A stretch of 64,000 nt of DNA from Allobosea sp. Root381 (GCF_001429395.1 NZ_LMJT01000002.1:88669-152668); one strand, 5' to 3'; shown: positions 44,612 to 53,865, counted from the stretch's first letter. The notes: a model not told the origin generated them from the letters alone. A program made the numbers and translations.

Positions 44612-45660
44612 GCGGCGGCTCCCGCGAGCTTCGCGACCTTGAGGCTGGCGGGCGTCCAGGAGAGCGCGACCTGCGCCCCCTCGGCCGGGGGTTCGTCACC
44701 CTGGTTGGGAACCGAGACCGAGACGATGCCGGCCGAGGTCTCGACATTGAACAGCCAGTAGCTGCCGAGGAAGAAGCGCGCCTGGATGCGCCCGTCGAGG
44801 AAGCCCTCCCCGGCGGCCCCGAGCAGGATCTTCTCGGGGCGCAGCGACAGCGCCACCGCAGTGTCCTGCGCGAGTTCGGCCGGTTCACTCGGTAGCGCAA
44901 GCCCCGCAACCTCGGCCCTGCCGTTGCGCCAGATGCCCTCGATCCGGTTCATCTTGCCGACGAAGGACGAGATGAAGGCCGTCGCCGGCCGCTCGTAGAG
45001 CCGGTAGGGCGCGTCGATCTGCGTCATCGCGCCCTGCTCCATCACCACGACGCGGTCGCTGATCGAAAGCGCCTCGGCCTGATCATGCGTGACCATGATC
45101 GTCGTCGTGCCGACGCTGCGCTGGATGCGGCGGAGCTCGAACTGCATCTCCTCGCGCAGCTTGGCGTCAAGGTTCGACAGAGGCTCGTCGAGAAGCAGCA
45201 CCGGCGGCTCGATCACCAGGGCACGGGCGATGGCGACACGCTGGCGTTGGCCGCCCGAGAGCTGGCGCGGATAGCGATCGGCGAAGGCGCCGAGATGGAC
45301 GAGCTCCAGCATCGCGGCGACGCGGCGGTCGCGCTCGGCCTTGCCGATCTTGCGCATCTCCAGCCCGAAGGCGGCGTTCTCCGCCACCGTCATATGCGGG
45401 AACAGGGCGTAGCTCTGAAAGACGATGCCGAGGCCGCGCTTGTTCGGCGGTTCATGGGTGATGTCGCGCCCGTCCAGGGTGATGCGCCCGCCCGTCGGCT
45501 CGACGAGGCCCGCGATCATCTGCAGCGTCGTGGTCTTGCCGCAGCCGGAAGGACCGAGCAGCGAGACGAACTCGCCCTGGGCGACGCTGAGGTCGACATC
45601 GCGCACGGCGGCGAGATTGCCATAGATCTTGCTCAGCGACTGCAGCGTCAGAAAGCCCAT
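44608..45660 (-). CDS. ABC transporter ATPase (PotA-type)
   Basis: 350-residue ATPase. Walker A is GPSGCGKTTTLQ, the signature LSGGQRQRVAIARAL, Walker B VLLLDEPLSNLD and the switch His lies in VTHDQAEAL. The C-terminal 110 residues form a TOBE domain (ALSLRPEKILLG). The ATG at 45660 has GAGGT upstream; an in-frame start ten codons earlier is less likely. It is the first gene of the seven-gene operon and faces the IclR gene. Confidence 0.93.
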   Translation of the reverse strand: MGFLTLQSLSKIYGNLAAVRDVDLSVAQGEFVSLLGPSGCGKTTTLQMIAGLVEPTGGRITLDGRDITHEPPNKRGLGIVFQSYALFPHMTVAENAAFGLEMRKIGKAERDRRVAAMLELVHLGAFADRYPRQLSGGQRQRVAIARALVIEPPVLLLDEPLSNLDAKLREEMQFELRRIQRSVGTTTIMVTHDQAEALSISDRVVVMEQGAMTQIDAPYRLYERPATAFISSFVGKMNRIEGIWRNGRAEVAGLALPSEPAELAQDTAVALSLRPEKILLGAAGEGFLDGRIQARFFLGSYWLFNVETSAGIVSVSVPNQGDEPPAEGAQVALSWTPASLKVAKLAGAAA

Positions 45661-45804
45661 CAGCACCTCGAACAGGGGCCATCCGGGCATGAGCGAGCCG
45701 GAGGCCGGGAATGTTTAAGCGCCATCAAGAGACTCGGGGGCCATAAATCCGTCAACAATCGATTTCATATCGACGAATTTATATCGCCTTAATTCATATA
45801 TATG

Positions 45805-45845
45805 GAATTTTTATTCGATTCAGACGGGCGCTAATTTCATGAAAT
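45805..45845. promoter_or_regulatory. Candidate IclR operator region with AT-rich palindromes
   Basis: The 178 bases between the ATPase and iclR genes are far richer in A+T than the surroundings. Two palindromes stand out: GAAT-TTTT-ATTC (45805-45816) and ATTTCATGAAAT (45834-45845), the latter containing the iclR start codon. They are plausible binding sites for the divergently encoded regulator; no binding is shown. Confidence 0.5.
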
Positions 45846-46663
45846 CATTCGAATCAACCGAACCGGCATCCAGCCTGCAGCGCGCGCTACGTCTCTTGCG
45901 CGTGGTCGCGACCGGCGATGCGGCGGGCATGCGGCTGAAGGATATCGCCGCCGCCGCCGGCTGCGGCCAGCCGAGCGCGCATCGCATCCTGCGCGACCTG
46001 ATGGCAGAGGGCTTCGTCGAGCAGGTCGCGGGTGGAAAGCGCTACCGGCCGGCGCTCGATTTCTTCGTTATGGCGGCCCGCGCCGGCCAGGCCGGAGGCT
46101 TGCGCGAACTGGCGCGGCCGGCGCTGCTGCGGCTCTCGGCGACACTCAGCGACACCGTCTTCCTGCTGGTGCGAAACGGCTATGACGCGGTCTGTCTCGA
46201 CCGGGTCGAGGGCCCCTTCCCGATCCGCTCCTTCACCGGCGACATCGGCGGCAAGGTGCCGCTCGGCATCGGCCAGGGCAGCCTCGCCATCCTGGCGCAT
46301 CTGCCCGAAGCCGAGCGCGACGCGGTGATCCGCTTCAACATGCCCCGCCTGCTCGACCGCGGCTTCTTCGACGAGGCGGCTCTGCGCTGCGCGATCGCCG
46401 TCGCGCGCGAGCAGGGCTGGGTCAACCTCAACACAGGGCTGATTCCCGGCATGGCCGGCGCGGCGGTGCCGGTCTGCGATGCGGACGGGCGCGCGGTGGC
46501 GGCGCTGAGCATCGGCACGCTGGCGGAACGGCTGCGCGAGGACCGGCTGCCCAACGTCATCGCGATCCTGCGCACGGAGGCGCAGGCACTGGGCGCCATG
46601 CTCAACCCCTTCGACGTCGCTCTGCGCTATCCCTCGCGCAGCCTCAGCGCGGTGACCGGCTAA
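45839..46663 (+). CDS. IclR-family transcriptional regulator
   Basis: 274 residues. The N-terminal winged helix (about 12-75) has SSLQRALRLLRVVATGDA, LKDIAAAAGCGQPSAHRIL and VEQVAGGKRYRP. The effector domain (about 90-260) has VCLDRVEGPFPIRSF, LGIGQGSLAILAHLP and MAGAAVPVCDADGRAVAALS. The gene is divergent from the seven-gene amine-import and oxidation operon, its likely target. The inducer is probably the transported compound. Confidence 0.92.
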   Translation: MKSFESTEPASSLQRALRLLRVVATGDAAGMRLKDIAAAAGCGQPSAHRILRDLMAEGFVEQVAGGKRYRPALDFFVMAARAGQAGGLRELARPALLRLSATLSDTVFLLVRNGYDAVCLDRVEGPFPIRSFTGDIGGKVPLGIGQGSLAILAHLPEAERDAVIRFNMPRLLDRGFFDEAALRCAIAVAREQGWVNLNTGLIPGMAGAAVPVCDADGRAVAALSIGTLAERLREDRLPNVIAILRTEAQALGAMLNPFDVALRYPSRSLSAVTG

Positions 46664-46724
46664 GCAGCTTTCCCATCGGCGCCCGTCGCCTTATCGTCAA
46701 AACACAACCTTAGAGCGCATCGCC

Positions 46725-47795
46725 ATGCCAATGCCCCTCATCAGAATTGCGCTCGCCATGCTGCTCGGGCTGCCGCTGCTGGCCGGCCCCGCCGATGCAG
46801 CCGACCCGCCCGCGCTCGCACCGCTGGGCGGAATCCTGAGTTCGGGCCAGGGCTTCACCTTTGCGAGCAAGCAAAACAAGACGCGTCGCTCGTTGAGCGG
46901 CATCGCCTGCCCCTCCCTCCCCAAGGCGCCCGGCTTCTGCCTCGCCGTGTTCGACGAGGGTGGCGAGGCCCGTTATCTGACGCTCGGCAAGGAGGGCTTG
47001 CGCCCCGACGCCGAGCGCGTGGGGGTGCTGCCCGGCACGGTCGAGCTCGACGGCGAGGGCGCAGCGACCGATGGCCGCTTCTACTATGTCGTGGGATCGC
47101 ACAGCGCGAAGCGCGGCGATTGCGCGAGCAATCCCGGCAGCCGCCACCTGATCCGCTTCCCCATCGACCCCGCCACCGGCCGCGGCAAGCTGGCCGAGCT
47201 CGTCGACACGGGCGCGCTCTGGACTCTGATGGCGGGCATCCCCGGCCTCAAAAAGCATGTCGGCGAGGCGATGTGTCTCGGCAGCGAGCCGCCCGAGGAC
47301 GCGCCTCATCTCCCCGGCCGGCGCGGCGTCAATATCGAGGGGCTGGCGGTGAAGGACGGCAGGCTGTTCGTCGGCTTTCGCGGACCGGCGAAGGACGGAC
47401 AGGCCAGGATCCTGTCCGTCGATGCGGATGCACTGTTCGCGGGGGGCGACCCGCGTGCCAGGCTGTTCAGCGTCGCGGTCGGCGCCGGCCGGGCGGTGCG
47501 CGACCTCGTCGCCGCCAGCGACGGCATCCTGGTTCTGGCCGGGCCCGACGACGACAAGAGCAACGAGAAGCGCGGCTTCACCGTGCTGCGCTGGAACGCC
47601 AAGGACGGCAGCGACAACGTCAGGCCGCTGGCGAGCCTCGATCTCCGCGGCGTCAAGCTGCGCGGCTGCGACGAGGAGATCAAGCCGGAGGCGATCACGC
47701 TGCTGGCGGACAGGCCGGGCGAGCCTTACGACGCCGTGATTCTGTCGGACGGGCTCTGCGACGGTGGGCCGCTGCGCTTCGCGATCCCACGCTGA
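46725..47795 (+). CDS. Secreted DUF3616-like beta-propeller protein
   Basis: 356 residues with a signal peptide of about 26 residues (cut near PADAA). The body has repeated strand segments such as CLAVFDEGGEARYL, the GAATDGRFYYVVGSHSAKRG segment, NIEGLAVKDGRLFVGFRGP and ITLLADRPGEPYDAVILSDG. The GSHS and FRGP elements suggest DUF3616 proteins. Function is unknown. It stands alone after iclR. Confidence 0.7.
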   Translation: MPMPLIRIALAMLLGLPLLAGPADAADPPALAPLGGILSSGQGFTFASKQNKTRRSLSGIACPSLPKAPGFCLAVFDEGGEARYLTLGKEGLRPDAERVGVLPGTVELDGEGAATDGRFYYVVGSHSAKRGDCASNPGSRHLIRFPIDPATGRGKLAELVDTGALWTLMAGIPGLKKHVGEAMCLGSEPPEDAPHLPGRRGVNIEGLAVKDGRLFVGFRGPAKDGQARILSVDADALFAGGDPRARLFSVAVGAGRAVRDLVAASDGILVLAGPDDDKSNEKRGFTVLRWNAKDGSDNVRPLASLDLRGVKLRGCDEEIKPEAITLLADRPGEPYDAVILSDGLCDGGPLRFAIPR

Positions 47796-47890
47796 CCGCC
47801 ACGAGCCGGGCCGCCATGCCGCGATGCGCTTGCGCCGGCGGGTGAAGCATGGTCTCGAAGGGCGAGTTTTCGATCCCGAGGCAGACCATC

Positions 47891-48205
47891 ATGACCGACA
47901 CCGCCCCCAAGCCCGGCCCGCGCATCGCGATCACCTATTGCTCGATGTGCCAGTGGATGCTGCGTGCCACCTGGCTCGGCCAGGAGCTGCTCTCGACCTT
48001 CGGGCAGGACATCGGCGAGATCGCGCTGATCCCGCGCACCGGCGGCATCTTCCAAATCCATTACGACGGCGAGCTGATCTGGGACCGCAAGGAGGATGGC
48101 GGCTTCCCGGACTCCAAGGTGCTGAAGCAGCGCGTGCGCGACCGGCTCGACCCCGAGCGCAGCCTCGGCCATGTCGACGGGCATGTCGCGAAGGAAAGTG
48201 CCTGA
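47891..48205 (+). CDS. SelW/Rdx-family thioredoxin-like protein
   Basis: 104 residues from the ATG at 47891. The Rdx pattern is ITYCSMCQWMLRATWLGQEL with a redox C-S-M-C pair in place of the Cys/selenocysteine of SelW. GGIFQIHYDGELIWDRKEDGG and FPDSKVLKQRVRD follow the family consensus. A redox role is likely; the partner is unknown. Confidence 0.88.
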   Translation: MTDTAPKPGPRIAITYCSMCQWMLRATWLGQELLSTFGQDIGEIALIPRTGGIFQIHYDGELIWDRKEDGGFPDSKVLKQRVRDRLDPERSLGHVDGHVAKESA

Positions 48206-48216
48206 ACCGGAACGTC

Positions 48217-48279
48217 ATGCTCGGGCTTGACCCGAGCATCTCCTGCAAGAGTTTCTCGGGTCTGCGCTTCGCCCGAGAA
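48217..48279. repeat. Two hairpins between convergent genes
   Basis: ATGCTCGGG-CTTGA-CCCGAGCAT (48217-48239) is followed by TTCTCGGG and CCCGAGAA (48253-48260 and 48272-48279). The first hairpin is the core of the common CGTCATGCTCGGGCTTGACC repeat. The pair fills the gap between the convergent SelW-like and thiE genes and may stop transcription from both sides. Confidence 0.75.
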
Positions 48280-48286
48280 TGGCGCG

Positions 48287-48898
48287 CTATGCCGCCCCGA
48301 CCTTCCGTGTCGCCGCGATCCAGGCCTTCAGCCGCGCTTCCGGATCGGCATTCAGGGTGATGTCGGTCACCGCCGCGACGATGTCGGCGCCGGCCGCGAA
48401 GACGCCCGGCGCGCGCTCCAGCGAGATGCCCCCGATACCGACCAGCGGAATCGTGCCGAGGCGGCGCTTCCACGCCGTGACACGCTCCAGCCCCTGCGGG
48501 CCCCATTTCATCGCCTTGAGAATGGTCGGATAGACCGGGCCGAGCGCGACATAGTCGGGCTTCGTCTCAAGCGCGCGCTCCAGCTCCGCCTCGTCATGGC
48601 TGCTGACGCCGAGCCTGAGGCCCGCATTGCGGATGGCGCCGAGATCGGCGTCGTCGAGATCCTCCTGGCCGAGATGGACGAAGTCGCAGCCCTCGGAGAT
48701 GGCGAGCCGCCAGTAGTCGTTGACGACGAGCACGCAGCCGGCTTCCGCACAGAGCGCCCTGGAACGGGCGATTTCGCGCGCGGTCTCGCTCTCGCTCTTC
48801 TCCTTGACGCGGAGCTGCACCAGCTTGACGCCGAGCGGCAGCATGCGCACGAGCCAGTCGGCGCTGTCGAAGATCGGGTAGAACGGATCGAGCTTCAT
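48287..48898 (-). CDS. thiE: Thiamine phosphate synthase
   Basis: 203 residues from the ATG at 48898 with GAGGA upstream; a GTG at 48916 would overlap the thiG stop. It joins hydroxymethylpyrimidine diphosphate to thiazole phosphate. Motifs are VKLVQLRVKEKSE, VLVVNDYWRLA, CDFVHLGQEDL, GVSSHDEAEL, YVALGPVYPT and VGIGGISLE, matching the TIM-barrel ThiE family. It is the last gene of the thiOSGE operon. Confidence 0.93.
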   Translation of the reverse strand: MKLDPFYPIFDSADWLVRMLPLGVKLVQLRVKEKSESETAREIARSRALCAEAGCVLVVNDYWRLAISEGCDFVHLGQEDLDDADLGAIRNAGLRLGVSSHDEAELERALETKPDYVALGPVYPTILKAMKWGPQGLERVTAWKRRLGTIPLVGIGGISLERAPGVFAAGADIVAAVTDITLNADPEARLKAWIAATRKVGAA

Positions 48899-48912
48899 CG
48901 GGTCCTCGTCCT

Positions 48913-49701
48913 TCACGACAGGAACGCCTTGCCCATGACGGGCGTGGAGGGAGCGGCCATGTCGCGTGCTTCGATCGGCTGCGCCTGCCAGGCCTCGCAG
49001 CCGGCTTCGATCGCCTTGGCGAAGGCTTGCGCCATCAGCGCCGGATTGCCGGCCTTGGCGACCGCCGTGTTGAGCAGGATCGCGTCATAGCCCAGCTCCA
49101 TCGCCTGCGCCGCATGGGAGGGCAGGCCGATGCCGGCATCGACGACCAGCGGGATATCGGGGAAATGCTGGCGCATCGTGCGCAGGCCGTAGACGTTGTT
49201 CAGCCCCCTGCCCGAGCCGATCGGCGCGCCCCAGGGCATCAGCACCTCGCAGCCGGCATCGAGCAGGCGCCCGCCGACGACGATGTCCTCGGTGGTGTAG
49301 GGGAAGACCTGGAAGCCGTCATCCGAGAGGATGCGTGCCGCCTCGATCAGCCCGACGACGTCGGGCTGGAGCGTGTCGTCCTCGCCGATGACCTCGAGCT
49401 TGATCCAGTCGGTGCCGAAGACTTCGCGCGCCATGTGGGCGGTGGTGACGGCTTCCTTGACCGTATGGCAGCCGGCGGTGTTGGGCAGGACGCGTACGCC
49501 GAGCTCGCGGATCAGGGCCCAGAAGGCCTGGCCGGCCCCGCCCTCGCCCGCTTTGTCCTGGCCCGCCTCGCGGCGCAGCGAGGCGGTGACGACCTCGACG
49601 CCGGAGCGCTTGACCGCATCGGCCAGAATGGCGGGCGAAGGGTAGCGCGCCGTGCCGAGGAAGAGCCGGTTCTTCGGCTCGAAACCATAGAATGCCCTCA
49701 T
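48913..49701 (-). CDS. thiG: Thiazole synthase
   Basis: 262 residues, TIM barrel. It makes the thiazole phosphate from deoxyxylulose phosphate, dehydroglycine and ThiS thiocarboxylate. Motifs include [35 protein letters not shown] with the catalytic Lys, [18 protein letters not shown] and [27 protein letters not shown] precedes the ATG at 49701. The gene begins 1 base after thiS ends. Confidence 0.96.
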   Translation of the reverse strand: MRAFYGFEPKNRLFLGTARYPSPAILADAVKRSGVEVVTASLRREAGQDKAGEGGAGQAFWALIRELGVRVLPNTAGCHTVKEAVTTAHMAREVFGTDWIKLEVIGEDDTLQPDVVGLIEAARILSDDGFQVFPYTTEDIVVGGRLLDAGCEVLMPWGAPIGSGRGLNNVYGLRTMRQHFPDIPLVVDAGIGLPSHAAQAMELGYDAILLNTAVAKAGNPALMAQAFAKAIEAGCEAWQAQPIEARDMAAPSTPVMGKAFLS

Positions 49702-49702
49702 C

Positions 49703-49900
49703 TCAACCTCCCTGCATCGGAGCGAGAATCTCGACGCGGTCGCCCTCGGCCAATTGGCAGGCCTCCCGCCGGCGCGCGGCGACGAAATCGCCATTGACGG
49801 CGGTCGCCACGATCTTGCCGTCATAGCCGAGTTCGGCCAGCGCGTCGGCCAGGGTCGCGGCGGCGACCTCCTGCGGTTCGCCGTTAAGCAGCAGCGTCAT
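49703..49900 (-). CDS. thiS: Sulfur carrier protein ThiS
   Basis: 65-residue ubiquitin-like protein ending in Gly-Gly (ILAPMQGG), the site of adenylation and thiocarboxylation. It begins [12 protein letters not shown] and has [10 protein letters not shown] and [10 protein letters not shown]. Its start lies inside the 3' end of thiO, a 17-base overlap, which suggests coupled translation. Confidence 0.94.
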   Translation of the reverse strand: MTLLLNGEPQEVAAATLADALAELGYDGKIVATAVNGDFVAARRREACQLAEGDRVEILAPMQGG

Positions 49901-50918
49901 GCAACATCTCCGGAATGCAGGCCGGCACGAGCACGGCATCCGCCGCCATCCGCGCCATGGCGGGACTGAGCAGGAAACCGTGGCGATAGAGCCCGTTGAC
50001 AAGGATGACCCGGCCCCGGCGCGTCAGCCGCGGCAGATTGTCGGGAAAGGCAGGGCGGGCATCGACGCCGATCTCCACGACCTCGGCCTCGCCGAAGGCC
50101 GGATGCAGCGCATAGGCGGCGCCCAGGAGTTCCAGCATCGAGCGGGCCGAGATGCGGCTGCGGTCGCCGCTCTCGATCATTGTCGCGCCGACCATGAAGA
50201 GGCCGTCCGCCCGCGGCACGACATAGAGGGGAATGCGCGGATGCAGCAGCCGCACGGGTCGAGAAAGCGCGATGTCGTGGCTCCGCAGCAGCAACATCTC
50301 GCCCTTGACGCCGCGCAGATCGGGAAGCGCATCGCGGGCGGCGAGGCCGCGGCAGTCGAGCACGGCGTCGCCGGCGAGATCGTCGGCCGCGGCCTCGCTG
50401 CCGAAATGGATGCGCCCGCCCAAGGCCAGGACCTTCTCCGCCAACCGGCTGAGCGCGGCCCTTGGATCGAGATGCGCCTCGTCCTCGAAGAAGAGGCCCT
50501 TGGCGAAGCGCCCGGCAAGGTCAGGCTCGAGCGCGGCGATGCCCTCGCCGTCAAGCTCGGAGAATCGGGTGGTGCGGCTGCCGAAGCTGCGGAGCTCGCT
50601 GCGGTCGCGGCTCGGCGCCAGCACGAGCGTGCCCTTGCGGACGACACCGGCGACATGGCGTTCCCACCAGCCGGCTGCCTCCTGGCCGAGGCGGATGACG
50701 GGCTCCTCGGCGCTCTCGCCCTCGCACCAGGGCGCCAGCATGCCGCCCGCATGCCAGGAGCAGGCCCGCTCGCCCGCAAAGGCGCCGCGCTCATGGATCT
50801 CGACCGTAGCGCCGCGACCGAGCAGCTCGACCGCGCAAGCCAAGCCGACAACGCCCGCGCCGACGATGCCGACATGGAGCGGCCTGTTGCGAGACGGATC
50901 GATGGACGAATGCGCCAT
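49884..50918 (-). CDS. thiO: Glycine oxidase ThiO
   Basis: 344 residues from the ATG at 50918. FAD enzyme that oxidises glycine to the dehydroglycine used by ThiG. Motifs: [16 protein letters not shown], the [14 protein letters not shown] segment near the flavin, and [14 protein letters not shown] at the end. First gene of thiOSGE. A TPP riboswitch ends about 63 bases upstream. The longer frame upstream runs into the riboswitch region and is not coding. Confidence 0.93.
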   Translation of the reverse strand: MAHSSIDPSRNRPLHVGIVGAGVVGLACAVELLGRGATVEIHERGAFAGERACSWHAGGMLAPWCEGESAEEPVIRLGQEAAGWWERHVAGVVRKGTLVLAPSRDRSELRSFGSRTTRFSELDGEGIAALEPDLAGRFAKGLFFEDEAHLDPRAALSRLAEKVLALGGRIHFGSEAAADDLAGDAVLDCRGLAARDALPDLRGVKGEMLLLRSHDIALSRPVRLLHPRIPLYVVPRADGLFMVGATMIESGDRSRISARSMLELLGAAYALHPAFGEAEVVEIGVDARPAFPDNLPRLTRRGRVILVNGLYRHGFLLSPAMARMAADAVLVPACIPEMLHDAAA

Positions 50919-50981
50919 GCCATTCCCATTCGTCGGGGAAGGCGACGGCCATGGCATGACGGCTAGCGACGAAACCAGGAC

Positions 50982-51068
50982 CGTTCCCTTCGCCGGCATT
51001 ATCCGGATCAGGTTCGATGGGTTGGTGCATCAGCACCTCTCAGCCTCGCGGCACCCCAACGGATCGGG
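50982..51068 (-). ncRNA. TPP riboswitch (THI element)
   Basis: On the minus strand the conserved core is present in order: GGGGTGCC, GCTGAGAGG, GCACCAACCC, ATCGAACCTGATCCGGATAA and TGCCGGCGAAGGGA. These are the P2/P3 pyrimidine-sensing and P4/P5 pyrophosphate-sensing parts of the TPP aptamer. It lies directly upstream of thiO, so thiOSGE should be switched off by thiamine pyrophosphate. Control may be by hiding the thiO start site; I see no clear terminator stem. Confidence 0.96.
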
Positions 51069-51167
51069 TTAAATCTAGGCGCGGGAGCGAGAGGGCGCAA
51101 GCCGCGCCGTTCTCAGGCCGGCCCCAGCCGGCCCCAAGCTTGCACAATCACAAAGATCGTCGGCGGC

Positions 51168-52187
51168 CTAACCGGGGGCCGACCCCGCATAGTCTCGCCA
51201 GGCCGGCAGGTCGTATTGCGGCAGGCTTTCGGCCTGCATGACGGCGCGGGCAATGGCGTGGGCCATGACCTGGGCCGCGACGGTCCCGATCACCGTCACA
51301 TCGGCCGCGTGATGCGTCGACTTGCCCGTCGACAGCGCGAAGATGGTATCGCCGTCATACATGGTGTGCACGGGGTTGATCGCGCGTGCGAAGCCGTCAT
51401 GGGCGAGCTGCGCGATCTTGCGCAACTGCGCCTTGTTGAAGGGCGCATTGGTGGCGATCACGCCAATCGTGGTGTTCGCTCCGGCCGGCGACGTCAGGCC
51501 ATGCCCGCCCATCAACGCGGCGACGGTATCGCGGAAGCCTGATCCCCCTTCCGCCCGCGCTCCGGCCAGGATGCTGCTGCTGCGCGGATCATAGACGTCG
51601 CCGACGGCATTGACCGCGACGACGGCGCCGACGACGATATCGGTGCCCGGCAATGTCCAACTCGCCGTTCCGAGCCCGCCCTTCATCGCGAAGGCGGGGC
51701 CGAAGAACTTGCCCACCGAGGCTCCGGCTCCGGCCCCGACATTGCCCTCGGACGAGGGCTCGCGCGTCGCCTTCAGGCAGGCCTGGTATCCGGCCTCGGC
51801 GTCCGGCCTGATCGAGAAATCGCCAACGCCGAGGTCCATCAGGACCGCGGCAGGCACGATCGGCACGACGCCCGCCCCGATCGGAAATCCAGTCCCGCGC
51901 TCTTCCAGATAGCGCACCACGCCCGTCGCCGCCGCCAGGCCATAGGCGCTGCCGCCAGAGAGCAGCACGGCATGGACCTGCTCGATGTAGTTGCTCGGGT
52001 CGAGGAGATCGGTCTCGCGCGTGCCGGGCGCGGCGCCGCGCACATCGACGCCGGCGACCGCCCCCTTCCCGCAGAGGATGACCGAGCAGCCGGTCGGGCG
52101 CGACGACAGCGTGTGATGGCCGAGGCTGATGCCTGGAACATCGACGATGCAGCCGCCCAGCAGCTCGCTTCCGGTCCCGACGCTCAT
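51168..52187 (-). CDS. P1-family (S58, DmpA-type) peptidase
   Basis: 339 residues from the ATG at 52187, with GGGGGATGAGG upstream. Family motifs are VPGISLGHHTL, LLSGGSAYGLAAATGVVRYLEE, NVGAGAGASVGKF and ANTTIGVIATNAPFNKAQL. The last region holds the Thr that would be the autocatalytic N-terminal nucleophile (GANTT). Members are beta-aminopeptidases or D-aminopeptidases acting on small peptides and amides. Activity here is inferred from the family. Confidence 0.92.
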   Translation of the reverse strand: MSVGTGSELLGGCIVDVPGISLGHHTLSSRPTGCSVILCGKGAVAGVDVRGAAPGTRETDLLDPSNYIEQVHAVLLSGGSAYGLAAATGVVRYLEERGTGFPIGAGVVPIVPAAVLMDLGVGDFSIRPDAEAGYQACLKATREPSSEGNVGAGAGASVGKFFGPAFAMKGGLGTASWTLPGTDIVVGAVVAVNAVGDVYDPRSSSILAGARAEGGSGFRDTVAALMGGHGLTSPAGANTTIGVIATNAPFNKAQLRKIAQLAHDGFARAINPVHTMYDGDTIFALSTGKSTHHAADVTVIGTVAAQVMAHAIARAVMQAESLPQYDLPAWRDYAGSAPG

Positions 52188-52258
52188 GCCCTCATCCCCC
52201 GTGGCCACCGCAAGCATAGATCGTCACGCGGCAATCCATCTCCTCGTTTCGGATCGGA

Positions 52259-53442
52259 TCACCAGCGCCCGCTGATACCGAGTGAAAAGCGGTGAGAGGT
52301 CGCCCTGTCACGCAGATCGCCATCATAGGACGCCGCCAGCTCGAAGCCCGGCGCAATCCGGCGTCGTCCCAGGCATAAGTCTCGCTCTCGGACGTCTAAC
52401 CGGGTGCGCTGCCCATGCCCTGCGGAACGGTGGCGATGATCCCCACTCCGGGCGCGGCAAGGCACCAGGCGGCGGCTAGCCCGCATTTATTGCTGAACGA
52501 GGCCAGCTTGTTGTGGATGTCCACCGCGACGACGGCGAGCGTGTAGGGCTGGAGATCCGAGAAATCGACCTGGCGGAGGTCGACCATGCTGTGGCCGTCT
52601 ATGACACCATACATCCCGCTATCCGCGTTTGACGGGCGCATGGCAGGGAAGAAGGAGCCACCCATCGGGTGCTCGGCGATGATCGGCTGGTCGTCGCGCG
52701 CGTTCCCGGCCGCGAAGACCATGACCATGTCGGCGGCCGCGGCGCGGCGGCCAGCCACGACATCTCGCTGCAACTCGGCGTTGTCATAGTTGAACTGCGT
52801 GAGGAGCACGTAGTCGGGGTTGGGGCTGCCGTCATCGAGGAAGCGCTCCGGATGTCCCGGCCCGAAGCTGCCGTTCATGACCCTGGCGCCGTTGGCCGCC
52901 GCATATTCGATCGCCGCAGCGGAGTCGCCGCCCGCGTCCACGATGGCGCGCAGGGCCATGATCTGCGCGTTGAAGGCCACGCCATGCATGCCCACCATAT
53001 CGCGATTTGCGGCGATGGTGCCCGCGACATGGGTACCGTGGCTATCGCTGTCCGAAACGTCCGTGGGAGGCAGCCCGTCGAGGCCGAAGTTTCGCGACAG
53101 AGGCGAGACCCGCCCGGCGAATTCCGGAAGCCGCGTGTCGAGGCCGCTGTCGACGACGGCGACCAGGACGCCCTTTCCGGTAAAGCCGAGCGCATAGGCC
53201 TCGGCGGCGTTGATCTGCGCGAGACCGTGGTTGAGGAGATACTCGGAGGTCACGAAGCTGCTCGCCGTCGCGCTCGCCTGGACGGACGAAGGCAGGGACC
53301 TCACGGCGCTTCCGCCGAACGGCGCTTTCAGCCAATCCGGGAGCTCATAGGCGCCTGCAGCAGCGGGAAGGCCGATCGCGGCAATACCTGTCGCAACGCC
53401 TGCGAGAAGCTGGCGTCGCAGGGTTCTTTTCAGGGTCGTCAC
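52259..53442 (-). pseudogene. Decayed autotransporter subtilase (S8), central part deleted
   Basis: The upstream part (52396-53442, GTG start, 348 residues) has a signal peptide of about 31 residues and a subtilisin domain with catalytic Asp98 (VAVVDSGLD) and His135 (SHGTHVAGT) and oxyanion Asn247 (FAAGNARDD). It stops at IIATVPQGMGSAPG, just where the GTSMAAP motif with the catalytic Ser should begin. Bases 52259-52375, in another frame, encode RIAPGFELAASYDGDLRDR through to HRFSLGISGRW, which looks like the last strands of an autotransporter barrel with a terminal aromatic. So a deletion with a frame change removed the Ser and most of the barrel. Confidence 0.85.
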
Positions 53443-53865
53443 AGGCTTTCCTCGTTAGGCGTATCGCGAGCCCGCAAACTAGCGGCGCCCGGTGTCTCGA
53501 AGCTGATCGATCGGTTGAATTTCAGGCGTCGCGGCTGCACTGCCGTGTCGAATCGCGCAAGCCCAGAAAAGCTTACGGGCCGCAGTGTTTCCGCGACAGA
53601 AACCAGCCGGAACGCTTTGGCGTGATTTGGAACGAGTTGAAACGGAAACCGTCGCCAAACGATCACGGGCGCAGAATATCAGACAGATTTGCGCGCCGTC
53701 TTTTCGAGACGCCCTGAAGCGACCACGTTTCCAATACCGGGCGCCAGAGCAACCGAGCGTCGAATTCAGGCAAACTTACCCAAGAGCCTCGCTCGAAACG
53801 CGAACCTCATTCTGAAAGGCTCCAAACAGGCTCCGAGGGAATTTCGGATCGGTCTCTCTGGCAAG
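53443..53865. other. Gene-free stretch of lower GC
   Basis: About 420 bases between the subtilase start and the kinase stop. It looks clearly less GC-rich than the rest. Small open frames here have no recognisable product. I see no tRNA or strong hairpin. It should carry the old subtilase promoter. Confidence 0.55.

Noticed and set aside
53585..53815. Small 76-residue open frame in the gene-free stretch
   Set aside because: No ribosome binding site, no family resemblance, and it overlaps what should be promoter sequence.
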